This document shows positions 1 through 13,280 of a stretch of DNA of 64,000 nt, piece by piece. The notes below the pieces were generated by a model. It was given only the letters and a program-made list of their open reading frames with translations. It searched no databases and was not told the DNA's origin. The DNA is from Monilinia fructicola (taxonomy: Eukaryota; Ascomycota; Leotiomycetes; Helotiales; Sclerotiniaceae), in assembly GCA_008692225.1 (NCBI GenBank), contig VICG01000005.1, forward strand, positions 62,001 through 126,000. The letters are read 5' to 3'. The number at the start of each line of letters is the position of its first letter. Position 1 is the stretch's first letter. The position numbers were made by a program, and so were the translations under genes.

Positions 1-694
1 TGTAGGTGGAGGTGATGGTCACCGCTGCACTATGTAGTATGTGGTGCCACTGCCGGATCTCCATTTTATGTTTATATCCGACGATTGGTAGGTTGCAGGT
101 TGATCAAGGAGAAGACTGTACTTTTGTAAAGTCATGTAAGTCAGGATGGTGGTGCAATATCGGAAGGATGATTGGATTGATGCATCAAGCATTGAATTCT
201 CCTTATGCCACTACTGTGTATGTATGTATCAGTGTATCCGGATCAAAAGTATGCGGCAGCGCACCGCCCGTGCACAGGTAGAACTCATTAGGCGACCTGG
301 GGATCGGTGACAGGATGGACGCACGGCACTGTATGATTCTTGGCTTGGGAGTGGGAAGATGTTGAAGGAAGTGGAGAGAGGGTGTGGCGTGGAGGGGGTG
401 GAAAATATGATGTATCGCGTAGTAATTTGTTTTTCGCCTCCGCAATTTCGATTTTGTTTCGTTGGAGGCTTGGTTGGGTAGGGAATTCCTCGTCGCTAGC
501 TCGGATTGGTGTTGGGGAGCTGTGCGTATGTGTATATGTGTGTATGTGTATGCAGGATAAGTAGTAGATTCGGGAAGAAGCGGGTTGGGCTTGTGCTTGG
601 GTTTGCTGGTGGGGAGATATGGAGCTGGTTGGATTGGGAGATGAGACATGGGCGATGGGAGATGGCAGATGGCAGATGGCAGATGTGCTATACA

Positions 695-858
695 GTATGT
701 ATGTATGTATGTATGTATGTATGTATGTATGTATGTATGTATGTATGTATGTATGTATGTATGTATGTATGTATGTATGTATGTATGTATGTATGTATGT
801 ATGTATGTATGTATGTATGTATGTATGTATGTATGTATGTATGTATGTATGTATGTAT
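695..858. repeat. (GTAT)41 microsatellite
   Basis: An uninterrupted tetranucleotide array of 164 bp, about 41 copies, read directly from the sequence. Imperfect GTAT/GTGT units continue to about 920. Such a long perfect array is likely to be length-polymorphic between isolates. Confidence 0.98.
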
Positions 859-2868
859 AATTATGATGTATATATGTATGTGTGGATGTATGTATGTATG
901 TATGTGTGTATGTATGTACCTACTTACAGTGGTTAGGTATATTATACGTTTATGGGAAACACGTTTTCAGACGAGATACATGGATTAGTAGATTGATATT
1001 GGGGTTGAGATGCTCGGGCGTTAAAGTTTTCTACATCGTTGGGTACATAGATTCAACAGATCAATGGAGCAATGGATCAATGGAGCAATGGAGCAATGGA
1101 TCAATGGATCAAAAGATCAAAAGATCTCTCTACTGTTTCTTTTGATTAGGGGTTTGACGAGACGAGAGATAAGAAGGAACTACAGTAAGGTTATTGCTCG
1201 TACGATGAAAGGTGGGTGTGTGTAGCAAAGTGCAAATGATACGTGCTGTACTCGAGTATGTTCTGTACAGTAATTATGATACAGTACTGTATTATTCTCG
1301 CTATAAGGATTCAGGTAATTAGATAAACCTTGGAATTCCCTTGTCAAATTGTACAGTAAATGGAGTCATCTCAAGCTCCACTAGCTCTCATGCATTTGAT
1401 GACGAGATGATTCCACTCCACTCCATATCGGAAAATTCTCGATCGATATTTAGATTGTAGATTGATTGGGTTTGAGAATGTACGGCAGTACAGTACTACA
1501 GTACTGTTACTGTACTGGTATGGGCCAAATATAGTTGATTAGATGGCATCCATCGAGAGTCGAGACGGTCAAAAAAGGGCTTCCAAGGTTCACTCAACAA
1601 GCCCGAGTCTAATCATACAGTACACTGGAAGATTATTAGGTAGTATCAGAAGGATCTTTGCACCCTCAGCCATTCTAAATAAATCCAACCCCTCCGTCTA
1701 TCTAATCTCTACAGTAGCAGTGTAGCATGAATGCCACTAACAAGCGATGTAGTACCCGGCTCGAACCGTGCCTTTTTTGATACATGAGGGATAAGGATAG
1801 GGGAGGTAAAGTGAAAAAAGAGTCGTACTGTACTGTATGTATGTAATAAACTCGGGCCGTAAATCGATCCTTTAACTTAAAATTACATCAACAGAACAGC
1901 CGTGCAAGCTTGGCAGTTGGTTGATCAATCATCAGTGAGAGGGCAAGGGATTTTAGAAATAGCTTCTACTGTCGTTATTGGGGTCGTGAAAAGGGTAAAT
2001 CGTATCGAGTTTCTCGAATGGTTTCGCTAATTTAGAGGAGCGGGAAGAAAAGGTCTAAGCTGTCAAGGGTTGCGGCTGGTACTGTACAGTAATTCCTCGG
2101 TTGCGAATGAAGGAGAAGCTACTGTACCGAGAGGAGTTTCATCAAAGGTAACTTTATTCGTGAGGATGCCAATCGCAAGGGCCGCAAGAGGATCAGTTCT
2201 ACTGGTTTGCCTGATTGTACGACAGACAAAGAAAAATGGTCTGACTTGACGTACGGAGGACAGAGTAGAAATTACTTACCCCTCCGTGAGACAAAGAAAC
2301 TATTGAAATGTAAAACATTCAGTGAAAATCAGGAGTCCTAACGATTGGTTCTCATGATTTTGCGAAGAGTCTAATCATATGATACTTTGCTTCATCATCG
2401 TCATTGATGCTTGCTTGCTTGCTTGCTGGAATAGTCTCATTTCAAAGTACGGTAATGAAAATATGGGAATCTTTGTACGGAGTAGCTCAAAGAAGTGGTG
2501 TGGCATGCCCATGCTCATGCTCATGCTCATGCCCATGCCCGACGAACTGGTGTGGCTTATCTTTAGTATGCATGGCGCCAATTTGGTCAAGAGCCTGTAA
2601 GCACTTGCAAGAAAGGCATCATACAAAAGGTATATTAAGGATGTTGTAATAATAGCAAAGGGAGTATGGATCCAAAGCTTCCATTCTAATAGGACACGGA
2701 GTATTGTCCGAAAGTAATTGGATTTCCTGGAGTAGGGGGATGAATGGTTGGCTAATTGGAGAATGGTCTCACGGGAAATGCCTCGAGCGCAAAAAGGCAT
2801 TATATCATACCGGTCGGTATGTCTATAATAATGATAGAACTAGCCTTTCTCCGCATTATCCAAGGATT

Positions 2869-2910
2869 GGGAGGAGAGGAGGAGGAGGAGGAGGAGGAGG
2901 AGAGAGGAGG

Positions 2911-2955
<45 letters not shown>
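2869..2955. repeat. GGA run followed by (ATG)14
   Basis: A purine-rich GGA run of about 45 bp passes directly into 14 perfect ATG units (2914-2955). It gives long Met, His or Ser runs in different frames, none of which belongs to a recognisable gene. Confidence 0.95.
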
Positions 2956-2956
<1 letters not shown>

Positions 2957-3759
2957 CGAGGAACGATATTGATGATGGATAAATCATAGATTTCCATAAA
3001 CGAGAAAATGGCTTGAAAAAGCATGGTTAATCTGAATTACCAATTACCTACCGTCTTAGAAGAAAGTTGTACAGAGTACGACCGCCCGATTCCTGCTTCT
3101 ACTCTTCAAATAAGGATCGGAGAAATACCAAGGATCAAATGTTTATGGCGTCTTACTGCGGCTACGAGATAAAATCATATGCATAGCATGATGTTGATGT
3201 TATGGTTCCTTTGTTAATGATACGGCGGATGAATGTGTATTGAGCCTTTTTCTTTTTTTGTGTTTCAATATGCTGAATGAGAAGAACATGAAGCATGTCA
3301 TGATAATTGAAGGGTTCGGTACCTTTTTTCTCTTCCACATGTACATAACAGTATATGCAGCAATGAGGTACGGATGGAATGAAGGTATCATATTTTTTGA
3401 TCATATTTTTGTTATGTTACAGACTTACAGGACTTACCTAGTAGTAGTAGACAAATAGAGTTTGAATAGTACTGTGCAGAATAGAAGGGGAGAAAAAGAA
3501 GGGACCTCATTATTTCTTGCATATGCATTATCTCGATGTTACTACAGAGTATAGTACGGAGTGCAGGATTCATCGTTTCTGTTTGATGTTGATGTTGATG
3601 TTGATGTTGGTTCGCTTCTTTTCTATCCGCCACCTTTTCTTAGCTCAGACTGCAAGAGGGGAAAGGAAGTGAGATATAAAAAAATATAAGTAAATAAGGT
3701 AAGGTTAATAAGAGGCGCACGCATTTAAGAAGACGGGAGGGAGTAATGTTAATCATTTA

Positions 3760-4493
3760 CGGAGTATTGTCTATATATTTTACGAATAGCTTCTTTTTGA
3801 TCGTTTTTTATTAAACCCCTTAAAGATTAGAAGGAAGGATGTATTATTAATAATATTATTATTATATAGTATATAGTATATAGTATATAATTAATAAGTA
3901 TATAATACTTTATATATAGTATATTTTATTTATCTTTATATTATTTATATTATATTATTCGTTTCGTTTTATTTCGTTTCGTTTTATAATAGTATTTATT
4001 ATTATTCTACTTCGAATATTATAATTAATCTATTTACGATATAAATATTTAAAAGTTTAATTAGTTTATATCTTTTCTTATTATTTCTTACTTCTTATAT
4101 TTTATTTCTTATATTTATATATCTCTAGCTATTCACCTTACGAGGTTTACTAAAAAGATATTTAATTATAAAGTATAGATTAATATAATTTTAAAAGAAG
4201 ATTAATAATATAAATTTATAAATAATTACTAATATATAAAGTATTCTTCGTATAGAATATTTAATAATAGAATAAAAGTCTTATTAGGTATTTTTTTAAA
4301 AAACTTATTAAACTAAGAATTAAATAGATTTTGATTTTATAATTATATTTAATAAATAGTTTTTATTAGTTTTATTTTCATTTATTTTATAAGTTATAAT
4401 CTATTTATATATATTAAGATTATTTATATTGAACTATAAGATTCTCTTATTATAGATTAAAATAAATAAGTAAAAAAAAAAAATAATAAAAAA

Positions 4494-4528
<35 letters not shown>

Positions 4529-4559
4529 AATAAATAAATAAATAAATAAATAAATAAAA

Positions 4560-4606
<47 letters not shown>

Positions 4607-4765
4607 ATACTAATAATAATATCTTTTATATATATCCTATTACTAATTATTTACTTATAGTAAAAGTTTATTACTTAAATAAGAGTTGAGTATAATAAGT
4701 AAAAGATATTAATTATTATAAAAGAAAATAATATTATTATTAGTATTCGCTTTAAGCAAGTAAGC
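3760..4765. repeat. A+T-only block, possible decayed repeat
   Basis: About 1 kb almost without G or C, including an AAAT/TAAA-type array at about 4490-4608. Composition changes abruptly on both sides. This fits a transposon remnant driven to A+T by repeat-induced point mutation, but no element ends or coding remnant can be recognised, so the origin is inferred from composition only. Confidence 0.5.
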
Positions 4766-5578
4766 AAGCAAGCAAGTAAGCCTTCTTTTCTTTAAACCAT
4801 TTTGTATCTGTGGAGAATGAAGAGAAGAGAGGAAAAGAAAAGAAGAGAAAATAGAAGAAACGAAACGAAACGAAACAAGAAGAGAAGAAAAGAAAGGAAA
4901 GGAAAGGAAAGGAAAGGAAAGGGAAAGGAAGGGAAAAAGAATCGAGATTGTATTCTTTCATCTATTTCTTTTGAGGAAATAGGAATTTCTCTAATCATTA
5001 CCTATATTACCATTTTCAAACGTTTTTACCTTTTCGGAATACTTCATACCTCATATCACCTTATCGATGACCCAACAAATTACACTTTACGGACATTATA
5101 ATCAAGAAACACGCAGAGCACAGAAGAAACAAGCAATGATGAAGTTAAAATTTGATAGGGACAGATTCTTCATTTGATAATCGTCATTCATTCTATGTAG
5201 GTGTACTGTACTACTTGTTAGTCGGTAGATAGAGAAAGTACGTACAGTATAAGTAACTTTAGTAACCTTAGGAACTTCATTACTCCGTACAATTCAGATT
5301 TGAGATCCAAACTAAGAAAGAACGAATATACCCGTGGACAAGAGTATTAAATGTATGCTGCGGGCCTTACCAGGGACATACGATAGGAAACTACTACTAG
5401 ATAGGTAATTGATGCTAAGGCAACCTACCTAGGTAGGTACTTACTGTATAGTAGAAATTCAACCTTATCCTCCTTGCTACTGTAGTATCCGTCAATCTAG
5501 TACTATCCGGGTATATTTTACATTTGTATTTAGTAAGTTCGATCTATTATTCGATGATATTTATTATTTACAATTGCT

Positions 5579-5580
5579 TA

Positions 5581-5668
<88 letters not shown>
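5579..5668. repeat. (TTA)n microsatellite
   Basis: About 30 perfect TTA units followed by imperfect copies interrupted by C to about 5715. It lies roughly 770 bp upstream of the kinase coding region. Confidence 0.95.
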
Positions 5669-5669
<1 letters not shown>

Positions 5670-6486
5670 TTACTATTATTATTATTCTTTACTATTATTA
5701 TTATTCTTTACTATTATAATAACAAAAAGAGAGAAAGAGAAAAAAAAGAACGATATATATATTATTCATCCTCTACTTTGATATTAACTTTAATTTAATT
5801 TAGAGAAAAGAGAAAGCATAGATAGATAATCCATTACAACTAACTTCCTTTCTTTCTCCACCATCCACCATCCATCATCCATCATCTCACTTACCTTACC
5901 TTACTTATTACTTATTACTTACTACCACTACTACCACCACCACTACTACTACTACCACCACCATCACCACCACCACCCTTTCAACCTCACCACCTCTTTT
6001 TAAACCATCAATCCGGAATACATAATCAAACCAAAAAGAGACAGACGACATTTAACCCCAACCCAACCGAAAACGATACGATCCATACACCCAATACCAA
6101 TACCAATCAATACGAACACCAATACCAATACCTATACCAACCATACCAACCATACCATACCATATCATTTACCACCTTACCTGGGTAATACAACAATCAC
6201 AACAATATCAACGACAACCAAGAAACTTCCTCGAATCCATTTGACCTCATCACTTCCTCCTCCTTCTCCTCCTTCTCCTCACCATTACCTCCCACCAACC
6301 ATCACAAATATACACTCTTCACTGCCTCACTTACAACGTAATCCAACTATAATAAATGATGGCTTATTGATAACCTTTTCACTTAAACTTTGTTCTAGCT
6401 GGGGCAAAGATTGCCAGAAACTTGAACACCAAAGATGTCTGCACTCGACGTGCTTTCACCACAACCATCATCACAACCATATCACA

Positions 6487-9400
6487 ATGGATTCAACAAC
6501 AATTCCAAGAAATTCCGCGTGGACCACTCCATCTTCGAGTCCTGGTTTGTTTAGTCCTTCGAATTCACATCGTCAATCGATACCAGCATTCGACCATGGA
6601 ACTCCTCACTCAAGTCCTTATCTACATCCTTTACAGATGCACAAAGTAAGAGAGTAAGTTGTCCCGTCCCCTGACACACTTTCTCTATCCCCTCTGCGAA
6701 AATATATCCATGGAATTCTACAACCCGCAACACCTTTGCAAGCAAGGAGGGGCGCTTTCGTTATATTGATTTCGATCTAATTAGCCCCGCTACTTTGACG
6801 ATAGACTAAAGGCTACTTACTGACTCGCAGTTTTCACCCGATACTAACGTTTCTCTCACAATAGAACTCACAAGGCACAAGTCGAACAAGATTTCATTAC
6901 CGGGAGAAAGCTTATCAACCAATATGAGATTATCGATGAGATTGGGAGAGGTGTACATGGAAAAGTTAAATTGGCCCGGAGCCTGGAAACCCAAGGTTAT
7001 GTCGCCATCAAGATCATACAAAGATTCTCAAAGAAAAGAAGACTGGGGAGGGTAACCGTCTCCCCCGAGGACAAAACGAAGAGGGAGATTGCCATTCTCA
7101 AGAAGATCCGTCACCCCAATGTTGTCGGTCTCTTGGAAGTTATCGATGATCCGGAATTGAAGAAGATATACATGGTCCTTGAACACGTCGAATTAGGGGA
7201 GATCGTATGGCGTCGAAAGGGAGTCCGGAAGATATGTCTGTATGAACGCCGGAGAATTGAAAGAGAAATTCGGGAGAGAGGATGATCAAGGGAATGACGA
7301 GGCATACTTCGAGACACTCAAGCGTCGGAGCCAACGAAAAGAGATGAAGAGAGCAAAACTTTTACAATTTCAAGGAAACGGAGAATTCTGGAGCTTGGAA
7401 CATGGAGATGATGACGATGAGGAGGATCGTTCCGAATTACCCCCTCTGTCACGAGTACCCACAAGAGATTCCTTTGTATCATTATCGCATACATCCCTCG
7501 TCCGATCAAATCCGGGATCGATCAAAAGTTCTCGAGCCACATCTAGAGCACCAACTGCACAAAGTTCCCGTGCTCCCACGCCTTTACCTGGACCGGTGGA
7601 CTACGACATAGGACCACTCGATAGTGACAATGAGGATGATGCACCGAGTTCATATGTTTCACATGCATCAGCTCTAGCTTTAGAAGGTACAATGTATGGG
7701 TCTTATGCAGAGGATCCCATGTATCGAGGAAGATCTCCCAGCATGGCTGACAGTATTATTTCTCGCATGTCTTCAATTGATGACATGACGCAACATGATG
7801 CTTTTGAAGACGACTTCTCTTATGTCCCATGCTTTACGTTGGATCAAGCTAGGTCAGCCTTTCGAGATACTGTTTTGGGCTTGGAGTATCTCCACTACGA
7901 GGGTATCGTTCACCGAGACATCAAGCCGGCAAATTTACTCTGGACAAAGGGTCATCGAGTCAAGATATCTGATTTTGGTGTCTCATATTTCGGTCGACCT
8001 ATTAGAGAGGGGGAAACAGAAGAGAATATTTCTGAAGCTGACGCAACTGACTTTGATGACGATCTAGAGTTAGCCAAGACTGTTGGAACACCTGCTTTCT
8101 TTGCTCCCGAACTGTGCTATACCGATATAGATGTCGAACAACCAAAAGTTACTGAACAGATCGATGTATGGTCTTTGGGAATCACTCTCTATTGCCTGAT
8201 ATATGCTCGCATTCCCTTCATGGCAGAGGATGAGTATCAACTATTCAAGGCTATTGCGAAAGAGGATGTCTATATTCCCAGAAGACGATTGAAGGCCGTC
8301 GATCCAGGAAATCCAACTTCGCATTTTAGTAGAAGGATGGGACCATGGGATGGGCCTTATAGGGATGAGGGGGATTTGTCTTACGAAGAAATTGACAATG
8401 AACTATATGATTTACTTAGGAGAATGTTGATCAAAGATCCCGCAGAGCGGATCAAGCTTCGAGAAGTCAAACGACACCCATGGACACTCAAAGGCATTGA
8501 TAATATCATTGGATGGCTTGATGATACGGACCCATCACGCAAGGCTGCAGGACGCAGAATTGAGGTCGATAGGAGTGAATTAGAACGTGCTGTCGTCCCC
8601 ATTTCCCTTTTAGAACGCGCTCGATCAACCTTCAAAAAGACATTGGGCAAGGTCACGAGTGTGATGAGAAATGATAGGAGTGAAGGGTCTCGCAAAAGAG
8701 CGACAAGTAATGCGACGAATACAAGTTCAGGTGCCGAAAACTCCACGCATCCTCTACCACCATATACTCCTATCTTGCGTGAGATGGTTCGTCGAGCAAG
8801 TCTACGTGGAGATGAATACTTTTCAAACATCGGGGATTCTCACCATGATCACCATAAAGAGCCAACGGAGCACCCTTTAGCTCAGAGTCAAACGGCTAGC
8901 CCTGATTCGGCATCGGGCGATCCACTTCAGCATGACTTTCCAATTTCTTCCCCGGTAGGAGCCACCCCCAAACGTTCCGGATCCTCTTTGGCATCATCAA
9001 ATTTTGATGCGAGACCAGGTCCACCAGAGCGCACTATCTCGGGGACGCCATCGATTGCGACGGTCGTTCATAGAGGTCACTCATATTCGCGATCGGTAAA
9101 TCACGCTTTTTCCGGAAGCCCGCCTGCAGATGAATGCCCAAGAACGCCTGGTCTATTTACAGATCACATGGGACAAATATTTGGTGGTCATTTGTGGAAT
9201 CCTAGGGGTCGGGAATCCTTGACGGAGATTGATGAAAGTGCGTCATCGAGAGCTAGATCTGTTGACCGGGGTCTTTTCAATGCGGAAGATAAGCATGCAT
9301 CCGCCAGCATTGCCATGAGTACTGCAGTCGCCCCAGGGCTTTTTGAACATCCTCGTCCTACCTATCAGTCAGAATCTAGCCCAATCAATCCCTATTTTGA

Positions 9401-10331
9401 CAAACCCCTATCCTCCCCCTTGTTCTTCCAACCATACATATTTGACAAGCATCAAACGGTCTCATCAGCATCGACACCCAACGTGATGAGCACGCAATAT
9501 GCCGCATCAATACTGGAAAATAGACCCGCCACTGCCAATCGAACACCAGAAGGGAAAACCCCGGCGCCACGAACCTTTGGAGCCAGCACACCCGAATCAT
9601 TCCAAAGAGCTCAAGAGCAACTTGATCGACGAAGAAAACTTGAAGCAGATGCAAATGCAAAGAGACTTGAGTTCCATAGCTCAAACCTAAAAATAGAAAC
9701 TACCACATCAAAGAGTTGTCCGCTATCGCCCGATGATGAAATTTTCGCTCAAAAACAAGAGGACGCTTCCAAACGGGCTCGGTCATATAGCTCAGTCAAC
9801 TCAACAAGCATCGTTTCGCCAGGTGACATGACATCTCCTTCCGATGTCAATTCTCCCATTTCCTCAGTAGCTCTTGGCTCACAAGAACAATTCTTCCCAT
9901 CGGTACCTTCATTGCCTGCTTTAGTATCTGGCTCATCGTCGGTATCTGCTGATCCGGAGGGTGATATGCTTCAAGATCCCGACATGTGTCCTCCGGAAAC
10001 TGTTTACGACACCTCGGAAACTCTCACACCACCTATGTTTTCCAAGCAGTCCTCTGAAAACGAAGCCTCCACAATTTCGGATGATCATGTTGCTATTCAT
10101 CCAGCTGCTAGTCACCCTTATGCTGACACAGATGAGGAGGGGTATAATGGTGATGGTGACAATAGCATGAACGCAGATGTGGATGATTCAGATAGTGATG
10201 AGGGGCTTACAATGATGCGAAAAAAACCACGAGCGAAACTGGCAGGTATGAGCAGTAGTCATGGTAGAAGAGGTACAAATGCAAGTGTTGGAAGCACAGA
10301 TACTGCCAAGAAAGTTTCAATGGAGGGATAA
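6487..10331 (+). CDS. CaMKK/Sak1-Ssp1-type serine/threonine protein kinase
   Basis: Likely an upstream activating kinase of the SNF1/AMPK pathway (Sak1/Tos3/Elm1, Ssp1 group). Exon 1 is 6487-6653; the intron 6654-6864 (GTAAGT...TAG) joins it to the kinase domain. About 1,210 residues: Gly-rich loop GRGVHG, VAIK Lys near residue 105, HRD near 405-407 followed by IKPANLL, DFG near 425-427, APE near 469-471. A long acidic/Ser-rich insert of about 180 residues separates the N-lobe from the catalytic loop, and a disordered Ser/Pro-rich tail follows. One frame change is needed at 7271-7274 (CGGG) between EREIR and REDDQG; no intron fits there, so this is an indel or sequencing error. The start is uncertain: an ATG at 6435 opens a plausible N-terminus in another frame (MSALDVLSPQ...) that would need a second shift near 6540. 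Confidence 0.85.
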
Positions 10332-11368
10332 GAAATTTGTGATATTGACTGATATTGTGATTTGAGGAAGGCCATTTCTGGGAGTCGAAACTTCGTGAAG
10401 CTGTTTTCTCGATAACTTTTTTTTATCTTCGATAGTCAACATCAGAAGATAAAATTACGGTTGGCTTGGGAAAAGAGAAGAGATTCAAAACGAAAAAGAA
10501 ACAAATGTTGAAACTACGACACTTTAGATCTTGGGAAACAAAATGGCGATGCCGCCTATAGCAAGAAGTATGATGACAGTTGCCAAAAGGGGAAAGACTG
10601 GGAGAACTCCGACACACAATTTGTTGTCAAATCATGACTCTTCCTTATAAAAGGAAGTGTAGTGTAGTTTATGAGGGGTTATGTTATTATGATTTCTTGT
10701 TATTTTTTTTCTCGAGGCTTTTTTCTTTGCTCGATGAAGATTTACGTTGAAAGGTGCAAAGAAAGGGGAGATGTTATGAATCGGTGGGAGAGACTTGAGT
10801 AAAGTCGTGGTTCGGTTGTTTTATGATGCTGGCAGGTACTTTAATGCATACGCAAGGAACGGGATATTGTTTTTTTTCAGAGGAGTTGCTGGTGTTGCAA
10901 GAGGAGATGCAATGCATAGGGAGGTGAGGGGTGGATACAAATTTGAAGAGCATAGTGGACGAGGAAAGAAAGGTACTTGGAAGAAAGGAATCGGTGTAAG
11001 GGAATTTTCAAAGGCTGTGAATACTTTTTGAGCTGAGAATCTGCTTACTATATATAATCATTGAGATTGAGTTGAGGACGAAGGAAATATGTAGGAGGAA
11101 ATGAGAGAAGGGGGGATGTTGGGGGAGGAATGACGGATTAGCGAAGGAATTGGGGATGAAAAGATGAAATACCTAGAGATGAGATGCGATGAAACGATAC
11201 GAATAAGATGAATACACGAGATAAGATATCTATTTATATTGTACTGTACTGTATTATATTGTATTGTATGATGGATCTATATATCAATAAATAAATAAAT
11301 TAGAAATTGTATATATGTATATGTGTGTGTATGTGTATGTGTAAATTCATTTTATATTACTAAGCATA
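10332..11368. other. intergenic, kinase 3' side
   Basis: No supported gene. A minus-strand stretch at about 10530-10620 would encode one hydrophobic helix followed by a stop, but it has no in-frame ATG and no clear upstream exon. Confidence 0.5.
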
Positions 11369-12055
11369 AGCAAATATAAAACTTATAATTAATTATTTAA
11401 CGAAACCTTGAGAAAATTTTATATAATGTATAAATAAGTATTATGGATTTAGTATTCTAATACTTACTATACGATTTTTATATTATAAATATTCATTTTC
11501 AATAAATAGTCGTATAATACAATTTACAAATATAGAAAAATATAGAAAAAGTAAATATTTTTATTAATATTAAATAACTCATTGAATATTATAGCTAAAA
11601 TTGTAAAATTATATTAAATAATGGAATAAAAGTTAAGTTTTATATATTATATTTTAGAGTTTTAATATTATAATAGCTGCTTAAGATATATATAAATAAA
11701 GTTAGAAAGATAAAAAATCTATAAATTTTAATAAAGTAAATTCGCTTATTTTCGATTATATAAGTGTAATTTTTTTATTTAAATTTTAAAATCTTAGAAT
11801 TGTTATATTAATATAGATATTGATAGATATAGGCAAGTGTTGAAAGGGATATTATTTTATATAATTTTAGTTTTGAAAATTTAAATATCTAGATTTTCTA
11901 AAATCTCTAGCTTTATAATACTAGTATTCTTTTAAGATTCATTTTATAATATAAAAGTTTTATAGTAAGTATAAAAATACTAAATCTATAATATGTATAG
12001 ATTATATAAATTTTTATTAAGGTTTCGTTAAATAATTATAAGTTTTATATTTGTC
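11369..12055. mobile_element. A+T-rich terminal-inverted-repeat element (MITE-like)
   Basis: The two ends are inverted copies: CAAATATAAAACTTATAATT at 11371 on the plus strand reappears on the minus strand from 12053 inward. The match continues, with scattered mismatches, for roughly 130-140 bp per arm (AACGAAACCTT, TTTAGTATT and ATACTTACTATA are shared). Each end is preceded by TA, consistent with a TA target-site duplication as in Tc1/mariner-type insertions. No transposase frame is visible in the 687 bp, so it is non-autonomous or decayed. Mismatches are mostly transitions in A+T-rich DNA, compatible with RIP. Confidence 0.75.
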
Positions 12056-13280
12056 TATATCTATAGATGCCTTTTAAAACCCGGCCGAGTAAGGATAATA
12101 TCTAATTATTAAATAAACATATGAATAAATGCCCCCATCCGCCCCCCCTTTTTCATTCTCCACTTTACTCCTATATTGTACATATAAATCCTCATACAGC
12201 CTCGAATAAAAATCCCATTTATATCTTCCTTTTTGTCAAGAATAGGGAAATGGGAAAAGAAAGAGGATGTATGTCTTCACGGTAAGTAAGTCAGTCAATT
12301 GTTAGGTTGGTTGGATTGCTTGGATGAGATGCTTAGGCGGGTAATGATAAATGGGTTTAGAGGATGAGGAGGATGAAGGGAGCCCTGGAGATAGATGATG
12401 AGTTTCTTTTAGGCCAATCCAACAAACGACCAATCTTTGCGTTGAACAATATTACAAACTAGATAGATTACGTACAAGTAGATACTCACTTATACTCACA
12501 CAATCCTAATACCGAATCAAAACACAACAAAATACAAAATACAAATACATCCCTCCTCCTTTTCCAATCTTCTCCCCCGCTTCTCCCCCCTCCTTTCCGT
12601 AGATACATACCCGTTGTGAGAAGAATATCTAATCCGTTCGAAGCCCTAATTGATATTCCCAACATCTCCAAATAGATCTTTACTTGCCTACTTCGCCTCC
12701 TCTACAAGCTTCGCCTACCTCGCTTAACCATACTATTCTAGCACGCTTACACTCACTCATCAACCACAACCACAACCACAAGCAAACCTCCTCAAGCCCT
12801 CTACGGAAAACCCAACAATCAAAATCAAAATCACAATCTGAATCCCACCCATGATGAATTTGCCAATAAGCATCCCTATTGACTAAAAACCACCAACAGA
12901 ATACAACAACATGCCCTTAGAAAAAAAAAAGAGGGGCAAGAAATACTGGTTGAGATTTATGGTGTATGGTTGTAAAGATTTATATATAGGTGCTCCTGGT
13001 TATTTGATTATTTTTCATTTTTTTTTGCTCTTTACTACCCTCTCCTTTCATCCTCCTTTCATCCTCTTTTCTCTCATCCTTCCATCCCCTAACCCTTACT
13101 CAATTCCGCGTTTTCACGCATACAAATATTCCTATCAATACATCACTTTCAAGATCCCAAAATCCCAAAATCCCAAGATTACAAATCACAGGGTATTTAA
13201 AATCTCTACTCCTCAAGACATCAACAAGACCAGGTAAACCTCACAAAATTCCATCCGTACCCCTCCACCCCTCCACCCCA
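12056..13280. other. intergenic, palA 3' side
   Basis: No supported gene. The strip is C/A- and T-rich on the plus strand and probably holds the 3' untranslated region of the minus-strand palA gene. Open frames here are short and low in complexity. Confidence 0.5.

Larger units (their letters stand above)
1..6486. other. gene-free, repeat-rich leader region
   Basis: I see no convincing protein-coding gene here. Reading frames are short or run through simple repeats. The stretch holds a GTAT microsatellite, GGA and ATG trinucleotide runs, an A+T-only block (about 3.76-4.76 kb), a TTA microsatellite and, from about 5.8 kb, a C/A-rich pyrimidine-patterned stretch that is probably promoter and 5' leader of the kinase gene. 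Words of the CAGTACTG/TACTGTAC type are dense between 1.24 and 2.12 kb. Confidence 0.6.

Noticed and set aside
1740..1780. Sequence near GGCTCGAACCGTGCC resembling a tRNA T-arm
   Set aside because: No matching acceptor, D-arm or anticodon stem can be folded around it.
10530..10620. Minus-strand stretch encoding a hydrophobic helix (LLATVIILLAIGGIAILF) then a stop
   Set aside because: No in-frame ATG, an upstream in-frame stop and no convincing exon before it.
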